A stretch of DNA of 64,000 nucleotides from Bacillus sp. NTK034 (GTDB taxonomy: Bacteria > Bacillota > Bacilli > Bacillales > Cytobacillaceae), in the NCBI RefSeq assembly GCF_017303275.1, contig NZ_JAFKOJ010000001.1:62001-126000 (forward strand), in the 5' to 3' direction. The notes beneath the pieces were generated by a model. It saw only the letters and a list, made by a program, of their open reading frames with translations, searched no databases and was not told where the DNA came from. Shown piece after piece: positions 8,477 to 16,883 of the stretch (position 1 is its first letter; each line of letters opens with the position of its first letter). The translations under genes were made by a program, and so were the position numbers.

Positions 8477-8785
8477 GATCTGGTGGATAAAAGGTATCTT
8501 AATGTTCCACCATTTTTTAATTTTCTTCGGTGTTTCCTTTACCGCGGATACCGTATTATTAAAGGTTTGTTTTTTGTAATTGATATCTCTTTGAATTTCT
8601 TTCTGAGTTGCAGTCAGTTCGTCAACCCCATTTTTCAATTGATCAGCTTTTAGCTGAATGACAGTGCTTATAGCTGTCAGTTTCTTAATTGCCGGTTTGG
8701 CATCCTTGTAAGCTTTAAAAGCATAGATGCCCAGAAAGATCAGAGATGCTGCAATAAGAATCAAGCTTGCATATACAATAAACAT
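8471..8785 (-). CDS. DUF948-type small membrane protein (YoxC/YtxG-like)
   Basis: 104 residues: one N-terminal transmembrane helix (about 3-23), then a long amphipathic, probably coiled-coil segment (KLTAISTVIQLKADQLKNGV) and a basic, Trp-rich tail. This is the layout of DUF948 general-stress proteins. GGAGG precedes the start. The upstream region holds a possible sigma-B promoter, which fits known stress control of relatives. The molecular function is unknown. Confidence 0.7.
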   Translation of the reverse strand: MFIVYASLILIAASLIFLGIYAFKAYKDAKPAIKKLTAISTVIQLKADQLKNGVDELTATQKEIQRDINYKKQTFNNTVSAVKETPKKIKKWWNIKIPFIHQIK

Positions 8786-8820
8786 TGTGACCTGCCTCCT
8801 TGTGCTGGTTTTTTTATTGT

Positions 8821-8845
8821 TTACCCATTACAACAAAAAATTAAC
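8821..8845 (-). promoter_or_regulatory. Possible sigma-B promoter of the DUF948 gene
   Basis: On the minus strand GTTAAT and GGGTAA are separated by 13 bp, near the GTTTAA-N13-15-GGGTAT sigma-B consensus. Confidence 0.4.
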
Positions 8846-8903
8846 ATTAAAACCCTTTAACCAACTCCAGGATAAAGGGGAATTCTCAGAATAAATTAAA
8901 GAA

Positions 8904-8932
8904 TTGACCTTCATATTTGAGTTTGCTAGAAT
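8904..8932 (+). promoter_or_regulatory. pbuG promoter
   Basis: TTGACC and TAGAAT with a 17-bp spacer lie about 75 nt ahead of the riboswitch. Confidence 0.7.
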
Positions 8933-9007
8933 TGTTTTCATTATATCAATATATAATTTTGTTGGCACAGGACATTGATCGACTGGTTTTCTGAGGCCAT
9001 ACATTTT

Positions 9008-9078
9008 AACCTGTATATGTTCAGAGATAGGGTCTGAGCGTTTCTACCGGGCTGCCGTAAATAGCTTGACTACAGGGG
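9008..9078 (+). promoter_or_regulatory. Purine (guanine-class) riboswitch aptamer
   Basis: P1 is CCTGTA (9010-9015) with TACAGG (9071-9076). P2 is TCAGA/TCTGA, and P3 is GGGCT/AGCTT. The conserved core GTTTCTACC and CCGTAAAT are present. The specificity pyrimidine (position 74 of xpt numbering, here 9070, in GACTAC) is C, which selects guanine/hypoxanthine rather than adenine. The downstream gene is a guanine/hypoxanthine permease, as expected. Confidence 0.92.
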
Positions 9079-9127
9079 ATATAGCTTGTTCGAATCGGCA
9101 TGCTATTTTCTTCTGTTAACTTATGGC

Positions 9128-9154
9128 AGCTTCGCACATTGCGGAGCTTTTTTT
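9128..9154 (+). terminator. Riboswitch-controlled terminator
   Basis: AGCTTCGC pairs with GCGGAGCT (one G-U) around ACATT, followed by seven T. It lies 50 nt after the aptamer and is the expected OFF structure. Confidence 0.88.
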
Positions 9155-9162
9155 ATTGTTTA

Positions 9163-9388
9163 CTAATGGCTCTTTTCGTATAAATTGTTGTTTTTCGCCT
9201 ATCAATGTTGTCCGTTGATTTCCGCTCCAGACTGCTCGCTTTCCGCGGGGCGGGCGGTGAGCCTCCTCGACGCTCCGCGTCTGCGGGGTCTCACCTGTCC
9301 CGCTACTCCCGCAGGAGTCTCGCACCTTCCGCTGCAATCAACTCAGCAAATAATACACAAATAGCAACAAACCTTGCGAAAACAGTCT
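9163..9388 (-). repeat. Dispersed repeat family A, copy 1
   Basis: About 225 bp nearly identical, in inverted orientation, to 52618-52840. A GC-rich core carries nested hairpins: GTTGATT/AATCAAC closing stem, GGTGAG/CTCACC, GACGC/GCGTC and CTCC/GGAG. AT-rich arms flank it, and the ends form imperfect inverted repeats (GGCTCTTTTCG at one end, GACTGTTTTCG read inward from the other). It separates the pbuG riboswitch terminator from the pbuG ribosome site. Similar elements are common in Bacillaceae genomes; the short frames inside are not genes. Confidence 0.9.
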
Positions 9389-9410
9389 TATTAATTAAGG
9401 AGGGAATGGC

Positions 9411-10706
9411 ATGTCATCTTTTTTCCGGTTTCGTGAAAGAGAAACATCGTACAAACAGGAAACAATCGCAGGTTTAACGACATTTTTATCAATGGCATAT
9501 ATATTAATTGTAAATCCAATTATACTTAGCCAGGCTGGAATGGATAAAGGAGCTGTCTTTACGGCTACGGCGCTGTCAGCAATTATTGGCTCTTTATTAA
9601 TTGGCTTGCTGTCCAATTATCCAATTGGGATTGCACCAAGCATGGGCCTCAATTCTTTTTTCACTTTTTCTGTCTGCATCGGCATGGGCATTCCATGGCA
9701 AACGGCTTTAACTGGTGTATTTGTTTCAGGGATCTTATTTGTGATTTTAAGCTTATTAAAGATACGGGAAAAAATTATTAACATTATACCCAAGGATTTA
9801 AAGCATGCTATAGCAGGCGGCATAGGCTTCTTTATTGCTTTTATCGGATTGAAGAATGCAGGCCTGATTGTAGGTAATGAGGCGACATTTGTTGCGATTG
9901 GCGATTTTAAATCCCCAGTCACGCTGCTGGCTGTTTTCTGTTTTATCTTAACAATCGTTTTAATGGTAAGGGGAGTTAAAGGTGCCATTTTTTATGGTAT
10001 GGTCATTTCAGCTGCAGCTGGGATGTTAATTGGTCTTATTGATAAACCGGAAAAAATTGTTGGGGCCATTCCGAGCCTTGAACCGACATTTGGTGAAGTT
10101 TTTCTGAATATTGATCAAATCTTTACGCCGGAAATGCTGGCAGTCATCTTCACTTTCTTATTTGTTGCCTTTTTTGATACGGCTGGAGCCTTAATAGCCA
10201 TTGCAAGCCAGGCGGGGTTGATGAAGAATAATGAAATCCCTAATGCAGGAAAAGCGCTTCTGGCGGACTCAAGTGCTACTGTAGTCGGTTCTGTGCTAGG
10301 AACTTCTACAACTGCCTCCATGATTGAGTCCAGTTCTGGGATTGCGGCCGGAGGAAGGACAGGCTTTACTTCTGTTATCATCTCTGCATGCTTCGCTATT
10401 GCATTATTCTTTTCTCCATTGCTCGGTGTCATTACGGCCGAAGTTACCTCTCCGGCACTTATCATTGTCGGAGCACTGATGGCTATGGAAGTGAAACACA
10501 TAGATTGGGGGAAACTGGAGATTGCTATTCCGGCATTTGTAACCATCTTAATGATGCCGCTGACTTTCAGTGTAGCAACTGGGATTGCTCTTGGCTTCAT
10601 CTTATACCCAATCACAATGCTGGCATTGAAAAGGCCAAAAGAAATTCATCCGATCATGTATGGATTATGTATTGCATTTATGGGTTATTTTGTTTATCTT
10701 GCATAA
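9411..10706 (+). CDS. pbuG: Guanine/hypoxanthine permease (NCS2, AzgA-type)
   Basis: 431 residues with 12-14 hydrophobic segments. Recognisable family motifs are TTFLSMAYILIVNP near the N-terminus, IGIAPSMGLNSFF, the FDTAGALIAIASQAG region and STTASMIESSSGIAAGGRTG. It imports purine bases by proton symport. GGAGGG precedes ATG 9411. Control by the guanine riboswitch about 330 nt upstream supports the substrate. B. subtilis has PbuG and PbuO in this class; PbuG is preferred because of the riboswitch. Confidence 0.9.
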   Translation: MSSFFRFRERETSYKQETIAGLTTFLSMAYILIVNPIILSQAGMDKGAVFTATALSAIIGSLLIGLLSNYPIGIAPSMGLNSFFTFSVCIGMGIPWQTALTGVFVSGILFVILSLLKIREKIINIIPKDLKHAIAGGIGFFIAFIGLKNAGLIVGNEATFVAIGDFKSPVTLLAVFCFILTIVLMVRGVKGAIFYGMVISAAAGMLIGLIDKPEKIVGAIPSLEPTFGEVFLNIDQIFTPEMLAVIFTFLFVAFFDTAGALIAIASQAGLMKNNEIPNAGKALLADSSATVVGSVLGTSTTASMIESSSGIAAGGRTGFTSVIISACFAIALFFSPLLGVITAEVTSPALIIVGALMAMEVKHIDWGKLEIAIPAFVTILMMPLTFSVATGIALGFILYPITMLALKRPKEIHPIMYGLCIAFMGYFVYLA

Positions 10707-10713
10707 GGAAAAG

Positions 10714-10742
10714 GGCTGCCTGTATACTCAGGCAGCCTTTTT
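10714..10742 (+). terminator. pbuG terminator
   Basis: GGCTGCCTG and CAGGCAGCC form a 9-bp stem with a 6-nt loop, then TTTTT. Confidence 0.9.
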
Positions 10743-10880
10743 GTGAATCCTAAAGTTGCTTTGAAGAAAATGCATTTCTGCTGGAGATCATCAAAAAATG
10801 TTTGACTCCACTCTTTTAGTCTAAATAAAAAGAATACAATAAAAAATCATTGAACAATAAGCCAAATTCATACATAATAT

Positions 10881-10900
10881 ATATGAGCATATATTCATAT
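10881..10900 (+). promoter_or_regulatory. CzrA-type operator ahead of czcD
   Basis: ATATGA-GCATATAT-TCATAT, 20 bp, sits 16 bp before the czcD start and resembles the ArsR/SmtB zinc-sensor operator (TGAAC-type dyad). It matches the zinc-responsive regulator encoded at 12084-12401. Confidence 0.7.
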
Positions 10901-10915
10901 AAAGGGGTTGAATGA

Positions 10916-11839
10916 ATGGGACACAGTCATGGCCATGGGCAAGGGCATTCACATGATCACCATCACACAGGCAATAAAAAGGCTTTAATGTGGGCATTTA
11001 TTTTGATTGCTTCATTTATGATTGTAGAAGTAATTGGAGGCATATGGACTAACAGCCTTGCGCTCCTATCGGATGCCGGACACATGCTGAGTGATGCAGC
11101 TGCGCTTGGTTTAAGTTTTCTGGCCATCAAAATAGGGGAAAAAAAAGCGACAAATTCAAAAACATTTGGCTATAAACGATTTGAAATTATTGCTGCTTCA
11201 ATTAATGGAATCACACTGCTCTTGATTTCTCTCTATATTTTCTATGAAGCTTACCACCGCATTCTTGAACCGCCGGCTGTTCAAAGTATGGGTATGCTGG
11301 TAATCTCATCAATCGGACTTCTCGTAAATATCGCAGCAGCATTTATATTAATGAGTGGGGATAAGGATCACAATTTAAATGTTAGGAGCGCTTTTCTTCA
11401 TGTGCTTGGTGACTTGCTTGGTTCTGTTGGAGCTATTACAGCTGCGCTTCTAATTTATTTCTTCGGCTGGGGCATTGCGGACCCGATAGCCAGTGTAATG
11501 GTAGCAGTTCTCATCCTAATAAGCGGATGGAGGGTGGTAAAAGAGTCTTTTCATATTTTAATGGAAGGGACGCCTTCCCACCTGAACCCTGAGGATATAA
11601 AAAAGAAACTCCTTGGCCTTGCACATGTAAAAGATGTTCATGATCTTCATATTTGGACGATTACTTCTGGGTTCCCTTCCCTTAGCTGCCATCTTGTGAT
11701 TGAACATGAAGGCGGCCACGATGCAGTCCTTCATGCGGCGCAATCGGTACTTCATGATGAATATGGCATTGAGCATAGCACAATTCAAGTGGAAGGAGAA
11801 AGAAAGGGCTGCCCCGGCCATAATGAAAGCTGCAATTAA
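10916..11839 (+). CDS. czcD: Cation diffusion facilitator zinc exporter CzcD
   Basis: 307 residues. A His-rich N-terminus (HSHGHGQGHSHDHHH) leads into six transmembrane helices with the two CDF metal motifs, HMLSD (helix II) and HVLGD (helix V), and then a cytoplasmic C-terminal domain (about 210-300). It exports Zn2+ and related divalent cations in exchange for H+ or K+. RBS AAAGGGG lies ahead of ATG 10916, and the CzrA-like operator lies just upstream. The tail ends with a Cys-containing sequence, CPGHNESCN, that might bind metal. Confidence 0.92.
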   Translation: MGHSHGHGQGHSHDHHHTGNKKALMWAFILIASFMIVEVIGGIWTNSLALLSDAGHMLSDAAALGLSFLAIKIGEKKATNSKTFGYKRFEIIAASINGITLLLISLYIFYEAYHRILEPPAVQSMGMLVISSIGLLVNIAAAFILMSGDKDHNLNVRSAFLHVLGDLLGSVGAITAALLIYFFGWGIADPIASVMVAVLILISGWRVVKESFHILMEGTPSHLNPEDIKKKLLGLAHVKDVHDLHIWTITSGFPSLSCHLVIEHEGGHDAVLHAAQSVLHDEYGIEHSTIQVEGERKGCPGHNESCN

Positions 11840-11895
11840 TAGGGGCTAAAGGACAGCTAATTCATGAAATAAGAAAGTATTAATCTTTAACAACG

Positions 11896-12083
11896 ATAAC
11901 TGTCTAGCTCTAGCGCCTACCCCCTCGAGGTCATAAGCCAATCCTCCCAGCAAGGCAAAGGACGCCTTACCGTGAGGCTCGTCTTATGCTTGAGGCCCGC
12001 AGGATGCGGGTCATGCAGACGTTGCCACAGGACGTGGCGATCTTAGTCTGCGTTCCTTCGTGGGCAAGGCGCTTCCGCTTTTC
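11896..12083 (+). repeat. Dispersed repeat family B, full copy
   Basis: About 188 bp starting ATAACTGTCTAGCTC and ending GCGCTTCCGCTTTTC, directly against the stop codon of the convergent regulator gene. Internal hairpins include CCCGC-AGGAT-GCGGG and a long CAGAC...GTCTG arm enclosing GCCAC/GTGGC. Two internally deleted relatives occur at 19141-19177 and 37503-37569. No protein is encoded. Confidence 0.8.
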
Positions 12084-12401
12084 TTATGAATGCTGGCTAT
12101 GTTCGATTGCCTGGTTCAATAAACTAATGACGTGTTCATCATCATGGCTGTAGTAAAGAGTGGTTCCTTCACGGCGGAATTTTACAAGCCGCAGGTTTTT
12201 CAAAAAGCGCAGCTGGTGAGAAACCGTAGACTGAAGCAGTGATAGGTTTTCGGCAATCTCATTTACCGAATACTCTCCGTGAAATAATAAATGAAGAATT
12301 CTAAGCCTGGTTGGATCTGATAATGCTTTGAATGTCTGGGAAACCATGAATAAGGTTTCTTCATCCAGATCGGCTGGGTATGACGGGTTTTCTTCTGTCA
12401 T
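12084..12401 (-). CDS. czrA: ArsR/SmtB family zinc-sensing repressor CzrA
   Basis: 105 residues. The winged-helix core reads [13 protein letters not shown], with a recognition helix in [19 protein letters not shown]. The C-terminal alpha5 metal site follows the D-x-H...H-x2-H spacing (D at DEH, then H 13 and 16 residues later) of Zn/Co sensor CzrA. ATG 12401 is preferred to a GTG three codons upstream because AGAGG sits 8 nt before it. Its likely target is the czcD operator 1.2 kb away on the other side of a repeat element. The closeness to B. subtilis CzrA is from memory. Confidence 0.88.
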   Translation of the reverse strand: MTEENPSYPADLDEETLFMVSQTFKALSDPTRLRILHLLFHGEYSVNEIAENLSLLQSTVSHQLRFLKNLRLVKFRREGTTLYYSHDDEHVISLLNQAIEHSQHS

Positions 12402-12447
12402 TTTGTTCACCTCTGCCCTTCATTATAGTTCTGTTTTAAATAAAACG

Positions 12448-12476
12448 AAACCGCAGAGGTGTGGCCTCTGCGGTTT
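12448..12476 (-). terminator. Terminator of the secreted His-rich protein gene
   Basis: A 12-bp perfect stem (AAACCGCAGAGG and complement) with a 5-nt loop; on the minus strand it runs into TTTCGTTTTA. Confidence 0.8.
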
Positions 12477-12483
12477 TAACATT

Positions 12484-13122
12484 TTATTTTGTCTTTCTGA
12501 CTTCCTTGTGAATCTCATCAACCAGTTTTTTCATTTCTGCATGGATTTGTTCTTTTTCCAGGTTCAGTTCCTTTTTTATTTCAGGCATTGATTTTCCTTG
12601 TTCCTTCATTTGAATTATTTCGTTTAAATCCTTATTTGCCGCCTTTGCCATGGCTGCACCGGAAATAAGGAAACGAAGAGGGACTCCCTTGTCAAGATAC
12701 CCCTGCAGTACTTGAGGGGACTTGCCGGAATACTCGGAGACCTTTTGCATAACAACTTGCTTATTAGTTTCAAGGAACTTATCCATGTGATGAGGATGCT
12801 TTTTTATTTTGTCTAAATCCACTCCATACTGCTGTGCTGTTTTTTCCCAGGAAGAGTTATTTTTTTTATAAAATGCCAATACGTCTGCAACCTGTTTATT
12901 TGAAAACTTTGCAATGTGGGCAGCTATGAAGATTTCCTTTTTGGTGAATCCTTGCTCCAGAAGGGATTTCATTTGGGATTCATCAATCATTCTGTGATGG
13001 TGTTCATGCTTCTGCTCTTGTGCCGGTGATTGTTCCTTTGGTGCGGTTTCGGCGTTAACGGATATAGCGGCCCCCATTAAAATAATGCAAAAAGACAATA
13101 CTAATAGTAATTTTTTATTCAT
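12484..13122 (-). CDS. Secreted or membrane-attached His-rich helical protein of unknown function
   Basis: 212 residues from ATG 13122, chosen because AAAGGAG precedes it and an export signal starts there (MNKKLLLVLSFCIILMGAAI, likely cleaved after VNA). The mature part begins with a His cluster (QKHEHHHR) and then shows two or three repeated helical segments built around LEQGFTKKEIFIAAHIAKFSN-like and LDKGVPLRFLISGAAMAKAAN-like units, ending in a charged coil. I do not recognise a family. Position next to czrA/czcD and divergent from a two-component system suggests a role in metal or envelope sensing, but this is inference only. Confidence 0.7.
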   Translation of the reverse strand: MNKKLLLVLSFCIILMGAAISVNAETAPKEQSPAQEQKHEHHHRMIDESQMKSLLEQGFTKKEIFIAAHIAKFSNKQVADVLAFYKKNNSSWEKTAQQYGVDLDKIKKHPHHMDKFLETNKQVVMQKVSEYSGKSPQVLQGYLDKGVPLRFLISGAAMAKAANKDLNEIIQMKEQGKSMPEIKKELNLEKEQIHAEMKKLVDEIHKEVRKTK

Positions 13123-13305
13123 GATGCACTGCACTCCTTTCAAAATTATAATTCGTATATAGCATTTCCCAAGATATAACGAAAGCATGAATAAAATTGG
13201 CTATCTTTTTCACGAAAACATTAAGGACAGAGATATTCATTGAAAAAAAACACTCATTTCGATTACATTAAGAAAAGAAGACTGTTCGGGGACGGTGATG
13301 GGAAA

Positions 13306-14007
13306 ATGAAAATACTTGTTGTGGAAGATAATGAAAGTGTCTGTTCAATGCTTGGGATGTTCTTTATGAAAGAAGGATACCAGGGAGTCTTTGTCCATGA
13401 TGGACAGCAGGGGTTTGAGCATTTTAATAAAGAAAGATGGGACTTAATTATCGTCGACTGGATGCTTCCTGTCATGGATGGAGTGACTCTCTGCCGTAAA
13501 ATAAGGGAATTGAGCAAGGTCCCGATCATTATGCTGACGGCTAAAGATAGCGAGTCCGATCAGGTTCTGGGACTTGAAATGGGTGCTGATGATTATGTGA
13601 CCAAGCCATTCAGTCCCCTGACGCTAATGGCCAGGATCAAAGCGGTAACACGCAGGTTTCAGGCTGAAGCAGGATCAGTGGATGACCCACACTATGTTGC
13701 CAGTGAATACTTCAAAATCAGCAAAGATGCCAGAGAGGCCTATTGCAATGGGCAGCTTCTCAAGAATTTGACCCCAAAGGAATTTGACTTGCTGTATTAT
13801 CTTGTAAAACATCCAAAACAGGTTTTTACAAGAGAGCAGCTGCTTGATAGTGTATGGGGTTATCAGTTTTATGGAGATGAAAGAACGGTCGATGTACATA
13901 TAAAAAGGCTCAGGAAAAAAATAGGTACGGATGAGCAGCCTTTTATCCATACGGTATGGGGCGTGGGCTATAAATTTGATGAAACGGCAGCTGAAAATGA
14001 AAGTTAA
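13306..14007 (+). CDS. OmpR/PhoB family response regulator
   Basis: 233 residues from ATG 13306 (MKILVVEDNE). An upstream in-frame ATG at 13240 would add a poorly conserved basic stretch and is not preferred. The receiver domain has the acidic pair ED, phospho-acceptor Asp in DWMLPVMDG, Thr in LTAKD and Lys in TKPFSP. The C-terminal winged-helix (about 135-228) contains LTPKEFDLLYYLV and RTVDVHIKRLRKKIG. The partner kinase gene overlaps its end by 11 nt. The divergent neighbour is the secreted His-rich protein, a possible regulon member. Confidence 0.9.
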   Translation: MKILVVEDNESVCSMLGMFFMKEGYQGVFVHDGQQGFEHFNKERWDLIIVDWMLPVMDGVTLCRKIRELSKVPIIMLTAKDSESDQVLGLEMGADDYVTKPFSPLTLMARIKAVTRRFQAEAGSVDDPHYVASEYFKISKDAREAYCNGQLLKNLTPKEFDLLYYLVKHPKQVFTREQLLDSVWGYQFYGDERTVDVHIKRLRKKIGTDEQPFIHTVWGVGYKFDETAAENES

Positions 14008-15418
14008 ATATTTTTATCAGCTGCTGATTAGCCATGTCAGCATCCTCATTCTGGCATTCCTGCTATTAAGCCTTCTTTTCTCCCAGTTTGTTGAGAATTA
14101 TATTTTTGAAAATAAAGTGGAAGAGCTCGATTCCTATGGGGAACAGATCCTGACTGATTTAACAGTCAGGATAGAGGGGGATGAACAATTTTTAACAGAA
14201 TACAGCCAGCTGCTCGATGCAAGGAATATAAAATATATTCTCTTTGATCATAAAGGGAGGGTCTTGTATCCGGAGCTTAAATCAGATCCGATGATTCAGC
14301 TGACCAAATCTGAGTGGGCAGAAATTTCGAAAGGAAGTAAAGTAACTGTAAAACATGATATAGAACGCTTTGGCCAAGAGGTGACTCTGGTTGCAATGCC
14401 TTATATGCAGGGGAGCACTCTGGTTGGCGGAGTTTTGCTTCTGTCTCCTATAACTGGAGCTATGGAGGTTGTCAGCCAATTAAATCGATTTTTATTATAT
14501 ACTATTTTTATTTCGCTCTCTGCGACCATCCTGTTAAGCCTGGTTCTCTCTAAAAATCTGATCAAGAGGATAACGGACCTCAGGAATGCTGCTTCTATGA
14601 TTTCATCCGGGAATTATGATGTAAATGTTCCATACACCTATATGGATGAAATCGGCGAACTGGCTAAAGACTTTAACGATATGGCAGCCAGATTGAGGGA
14701 ATCTAATGAAGAAATTAAAAGACTGGAGAATAGAAGGAGGAAATTCATTGCTGATGTCTCGCACGAGCTGCGGACTCCTTTGACCACCATCAGCGGTTTG
14801 GCTGAAGGCATTAAAGGGGGGCTGATCCCGGAGGCGGAAAAAGAAAAAGGGATGGTCCTGATTGACAGGGAAGCAAAGAGACTTATTCGTCTGGTAAACG
14901 AAAATCTGGATTATGAAAAGATCCGGTCCAATCAGCTGCAGCTGAATAAAATGGATATTGATCTCATGGAAGCCTTTGAAATTGTTAAGGACCAGCTGGA
15001 AATTCAGGCAGGGGAAAAAGGCAACAGGATTTATCTTGAGGCTGAAGAAGGGGTTTCAGTTCATGCAGATTATGACCGGCTTATTCAAATCTTAGTTAAT
15101 ATTGTAAAGAATAGCATACAATTCACCGATCAAGGCTCCATCTTTTTAAGGGGAAGGGAAGATCCTGACCAAACAGTGATCGAAATAGAAGACACGGGAA
15201 TTGGCATCGATCCTCAAGAAATCGAGTCTATCTGGCTGCGTTTTTATAAAGCTGATCTATCCAGGACCAATCATTCATTTGGTGAATTTGGCATTGGGCT
15301 TTCCATTGTTAAACAGCTTGTTCAGCTGCACAGCGGAGAGATTGCTGTCAGCAGTGATAGAGGGGAAGGGACTAAATTTACGATTAGGTTTCCCCGGAAA
15401 AAACAATCTTTGCAATAA
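13997..15418 (+). CDS. Sensor histidine kinase, HAMP/HisKA/HATPase
   Basis: 473 residues from ATG 13997, which overlaps the response regulator stop and suggests translational coupling. An alternative start at 13979 adds six residues. Transmembrane helix 1 is about 10-29, then comes a short extracytoplasmic sensor of about 130 residues, transmembrane helix 2 (about 165-185) and HAMP. The phospho-acceptor His is in DVSHELRTPLTTISG, followed by N, G1 (IEDTGIGID) and G2 (GIGLSIVKQLV) boxes. The signal is unknown. A bidirectional terminator follows. Confidence 0.9.
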   Translation: MKVKYFYQLLISHVSILILAFLLLSLLFSQFVENYIFENKVEELDSYGEQILTDLTVRIEGDEQFLTEYSQLLDARNIKYILFDHKGRVLYPELKSDPMIQLTKSEWAEISKGSKVTVKHDIERFGQEVTLVAMPYMQGSTLVGGVLLLSPITGAMEVVSQLNRFLLYTIFISLSATILLSLVLSKNLIKRITDLRNAASMISSGNYDVNVPYTYMDEIGELAKDFNDMAARLRESNEEIKRLENRRRKFIADVSHELRTPLTTISGLAEGIKGGLIPEAEKEKGMVLIDREAKRLIRLVNENLDYEKIRSNQLQLNKMDIDLMEAFEIVKDQLEIQAGEKGNRIYLEAEEGVSVHADYDRLIQILVNIVKNSIQFTDQGSIFLRGREDPDQTVIEIEDTGIGIDPQEIESIWLRFYKADLSRTNHSFGEFGIGLSIVKQLVQLHSGEIAVSSDRGEGTKFTIRFPRKKQSLQ

Positions 15419-15423
15419 GGCAA

Positions 15424-15457
15424 AAAAGGAACAGCACTCTGATAGGCTGTTCCTTTT
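15424..15457. terminator. Bidirectional terminator between convergent genes
   Basis: AAAAGGAACAGC pairs with GCTGTTCCTTTT around a 10-nt loop, with T-rich sequence on either strand. Confidence 0.88.
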
Positions 15458-15463
15458 AATCAT

Positions 15464-16819
15464 TTATGACAATACCTCTGTTTCAGTAAAAGGCACTTCA
15501 TTTGCGGGTGCCGGCTCTTCTGTTTCTGGTACTGCTGTTACTTCAATATACTTAATATGGTGTTCTTCCATATCCAGAATTTTGAACCGGTATTTTTCGT
15601 GTTCAATCATGTCGCCTTGTTTGGCTTCGTAGTTTTCAGTCAATATCCATCCGCCGATGGTATCGACATCTTCATCATTGATATCGGTACCCAGCAAGTC
15701 GTTAACTTCGCTGACAAGAACTTTGGAATCGATGATATATTGGCCTTCTTCCGTCTTTCTGACCATGGGCACTTCATCCATATCGAACTCATCACGGATT
15801 TCACCAACAATCTCTTCAATGATATCCTCAACAGTGACTAAGCCTGAGGTTCCGCCGTATTCATCCATTAAGATGGCCATGTGAATGCGTTCTTTCTGCA
15901 TTTTAAGCAGCAGCTCATGGATAGGTATGCTGTCAATGACCCTGATGATGGGACGAATGTAAGATTCAAGGGTGCTTGATGATAATTCCCTGTTCATAAT
16001 GAGATCTGTCATGACTTCTTTAATATTGACCATGCCAATGATATGATCTTTATCTCCATCTATAATGGGATATCGTGTGAATTTCTCTTCCTGAACGATT
16101 TGCAGGAAGTCTTCAAGTGTATCATCTTTTGAGAGAGAGACAATTTCTGTACGCGGAACCATTATTTCTTTCGCGATGCGATTATCAAACTCAAAGATTT
16201 TATTTACATACTTAAACTCAGATTGGTTGATTTCGCCGCTTTCATAGCTTTCTGATAAAATAATGCGAAGTTCTTCTTCAGAATGTGCCAGTTCGTGTTC
16301 AGAAGCAGGCTTTAATCCAAACATGCTGGTCAATAGGCGGGCAGAACCATTCAGCGCCCAGATAATCGGATACATAACCCGGTAAAACCAGATTAAAGGA
16401 CGTGTTGTTAAGAGTGTAACCGCTTCTGCCTTTTGTATCGCCAGGGTTTTTGGAGCCAATTCCCCCACAACTACGTGCAGGAATGTGATAAAAGCAAAAG
16501 CAATGCTGAATGAGATAATATGCGAAATGGAAGAGGGCAATCCGATACTGTTGATCACTGGCCGCAGCAGGTGTTCAATTGTCGGTTCACCCAGCCAGCC
16601 AAGGCCGAGGGCTGTAATGGTAATTCCCAGCTGGCAGGCTGAAAGGTATTCATCCAAATTCGAAATGACTTTCTTCGCAGCAATTGCATTATTATTGCCT
16701 TCTTCAATTAGCTGATCAATCCTGGAACTTCGTATTTTAACAATGGCAAATTCCGATGTAACGAAAAAAGCCGTTAAAGCAATTAAAATGGCTATAAAAA
16801 CCAAGTTTAATATGTCCAA
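15464..16819 (-). CDS. CNNM/CorC (HCC) family transmembrane protein, YhdP/MpfA-like
   Basis: 451 residues: a DUF21 domain with four hydrophobic helices (about 1-180, including [20 protein letters not shown]), a pair of CBS domains (about 210-335, from VPRTEIV) and a C-terminal CorC_HlyC domain (about 350-430). Staphylococcal MpfA and B. subtilis YhdP of this group are linked to Mg2+ efflux; the old name hemolysin is misleading. The start is TTG with AAGGGGA upstream. A close paralogue lies at 17641-18933, and a MerR-like gene lies between them, as in the B. subtilis yhdP-yhdQ-yhdT region. Confidence 0.85.
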   Translation of the reverse strand: MDILNLVFIAILIALTAFFVTSEFAIVKIRSSRIDQLIEEGNNNAIAAKKVISNLDEYLSACQLGITITALGLGWLGEPTIEHLLRPVINSIGLPSSISHIISFSIAFAFITFLHVVVGELAPKTLAIQKAEAVTLLTTRPLIWFYRVMYPIIWALNGSARLLTSMFGLKPASEHELAHSEEELRIILSESYESGEINQSEFKYVNKIFEFDNRIAKEIMVPRTEIVSLSKDDTLEDFLQIVQEEKFTRYPIIDGDKDHIIGMVNIKEVMTDLIMNRELSSSTLESYIRPIIRVIDSIPIHELLLKMQKERIHMAILMDEYGGTSGLVTVEDIIEEIVGEIRDEFDMDEVPMVRKTEEGQYIIDSKVLVSEVNDLLGTDINDEDVDTIGGWILTENYEAKQGDMIEHEKYRFKILDMEEHHIKYIEVTAVPETEEPAPANEVPFTETEVLS

Positions 16820-16883
16820 ATAAGTTCCCCTTATCCCGCCTAAACGGGCAGGGTGTCACCTCCTGATTTTGTGAAAAATGGGA

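Noticed and set aside
9116-9337. Open frame of 73 codons on the minus strand (MQRKVRDSCGSSGTGETP...)
   Set aside because: It lies within repeat family A; the same kind of frame appears in the second copy. It has no ribosome site and is a product of the GC-rich repeat.
10115-10615. 166-codon antisense frame inside pbuG
   Set aside because: It is the shadow of a strongly supported membrane transporter gene; composition is typical of antisense to hydrophobic coding sequence.
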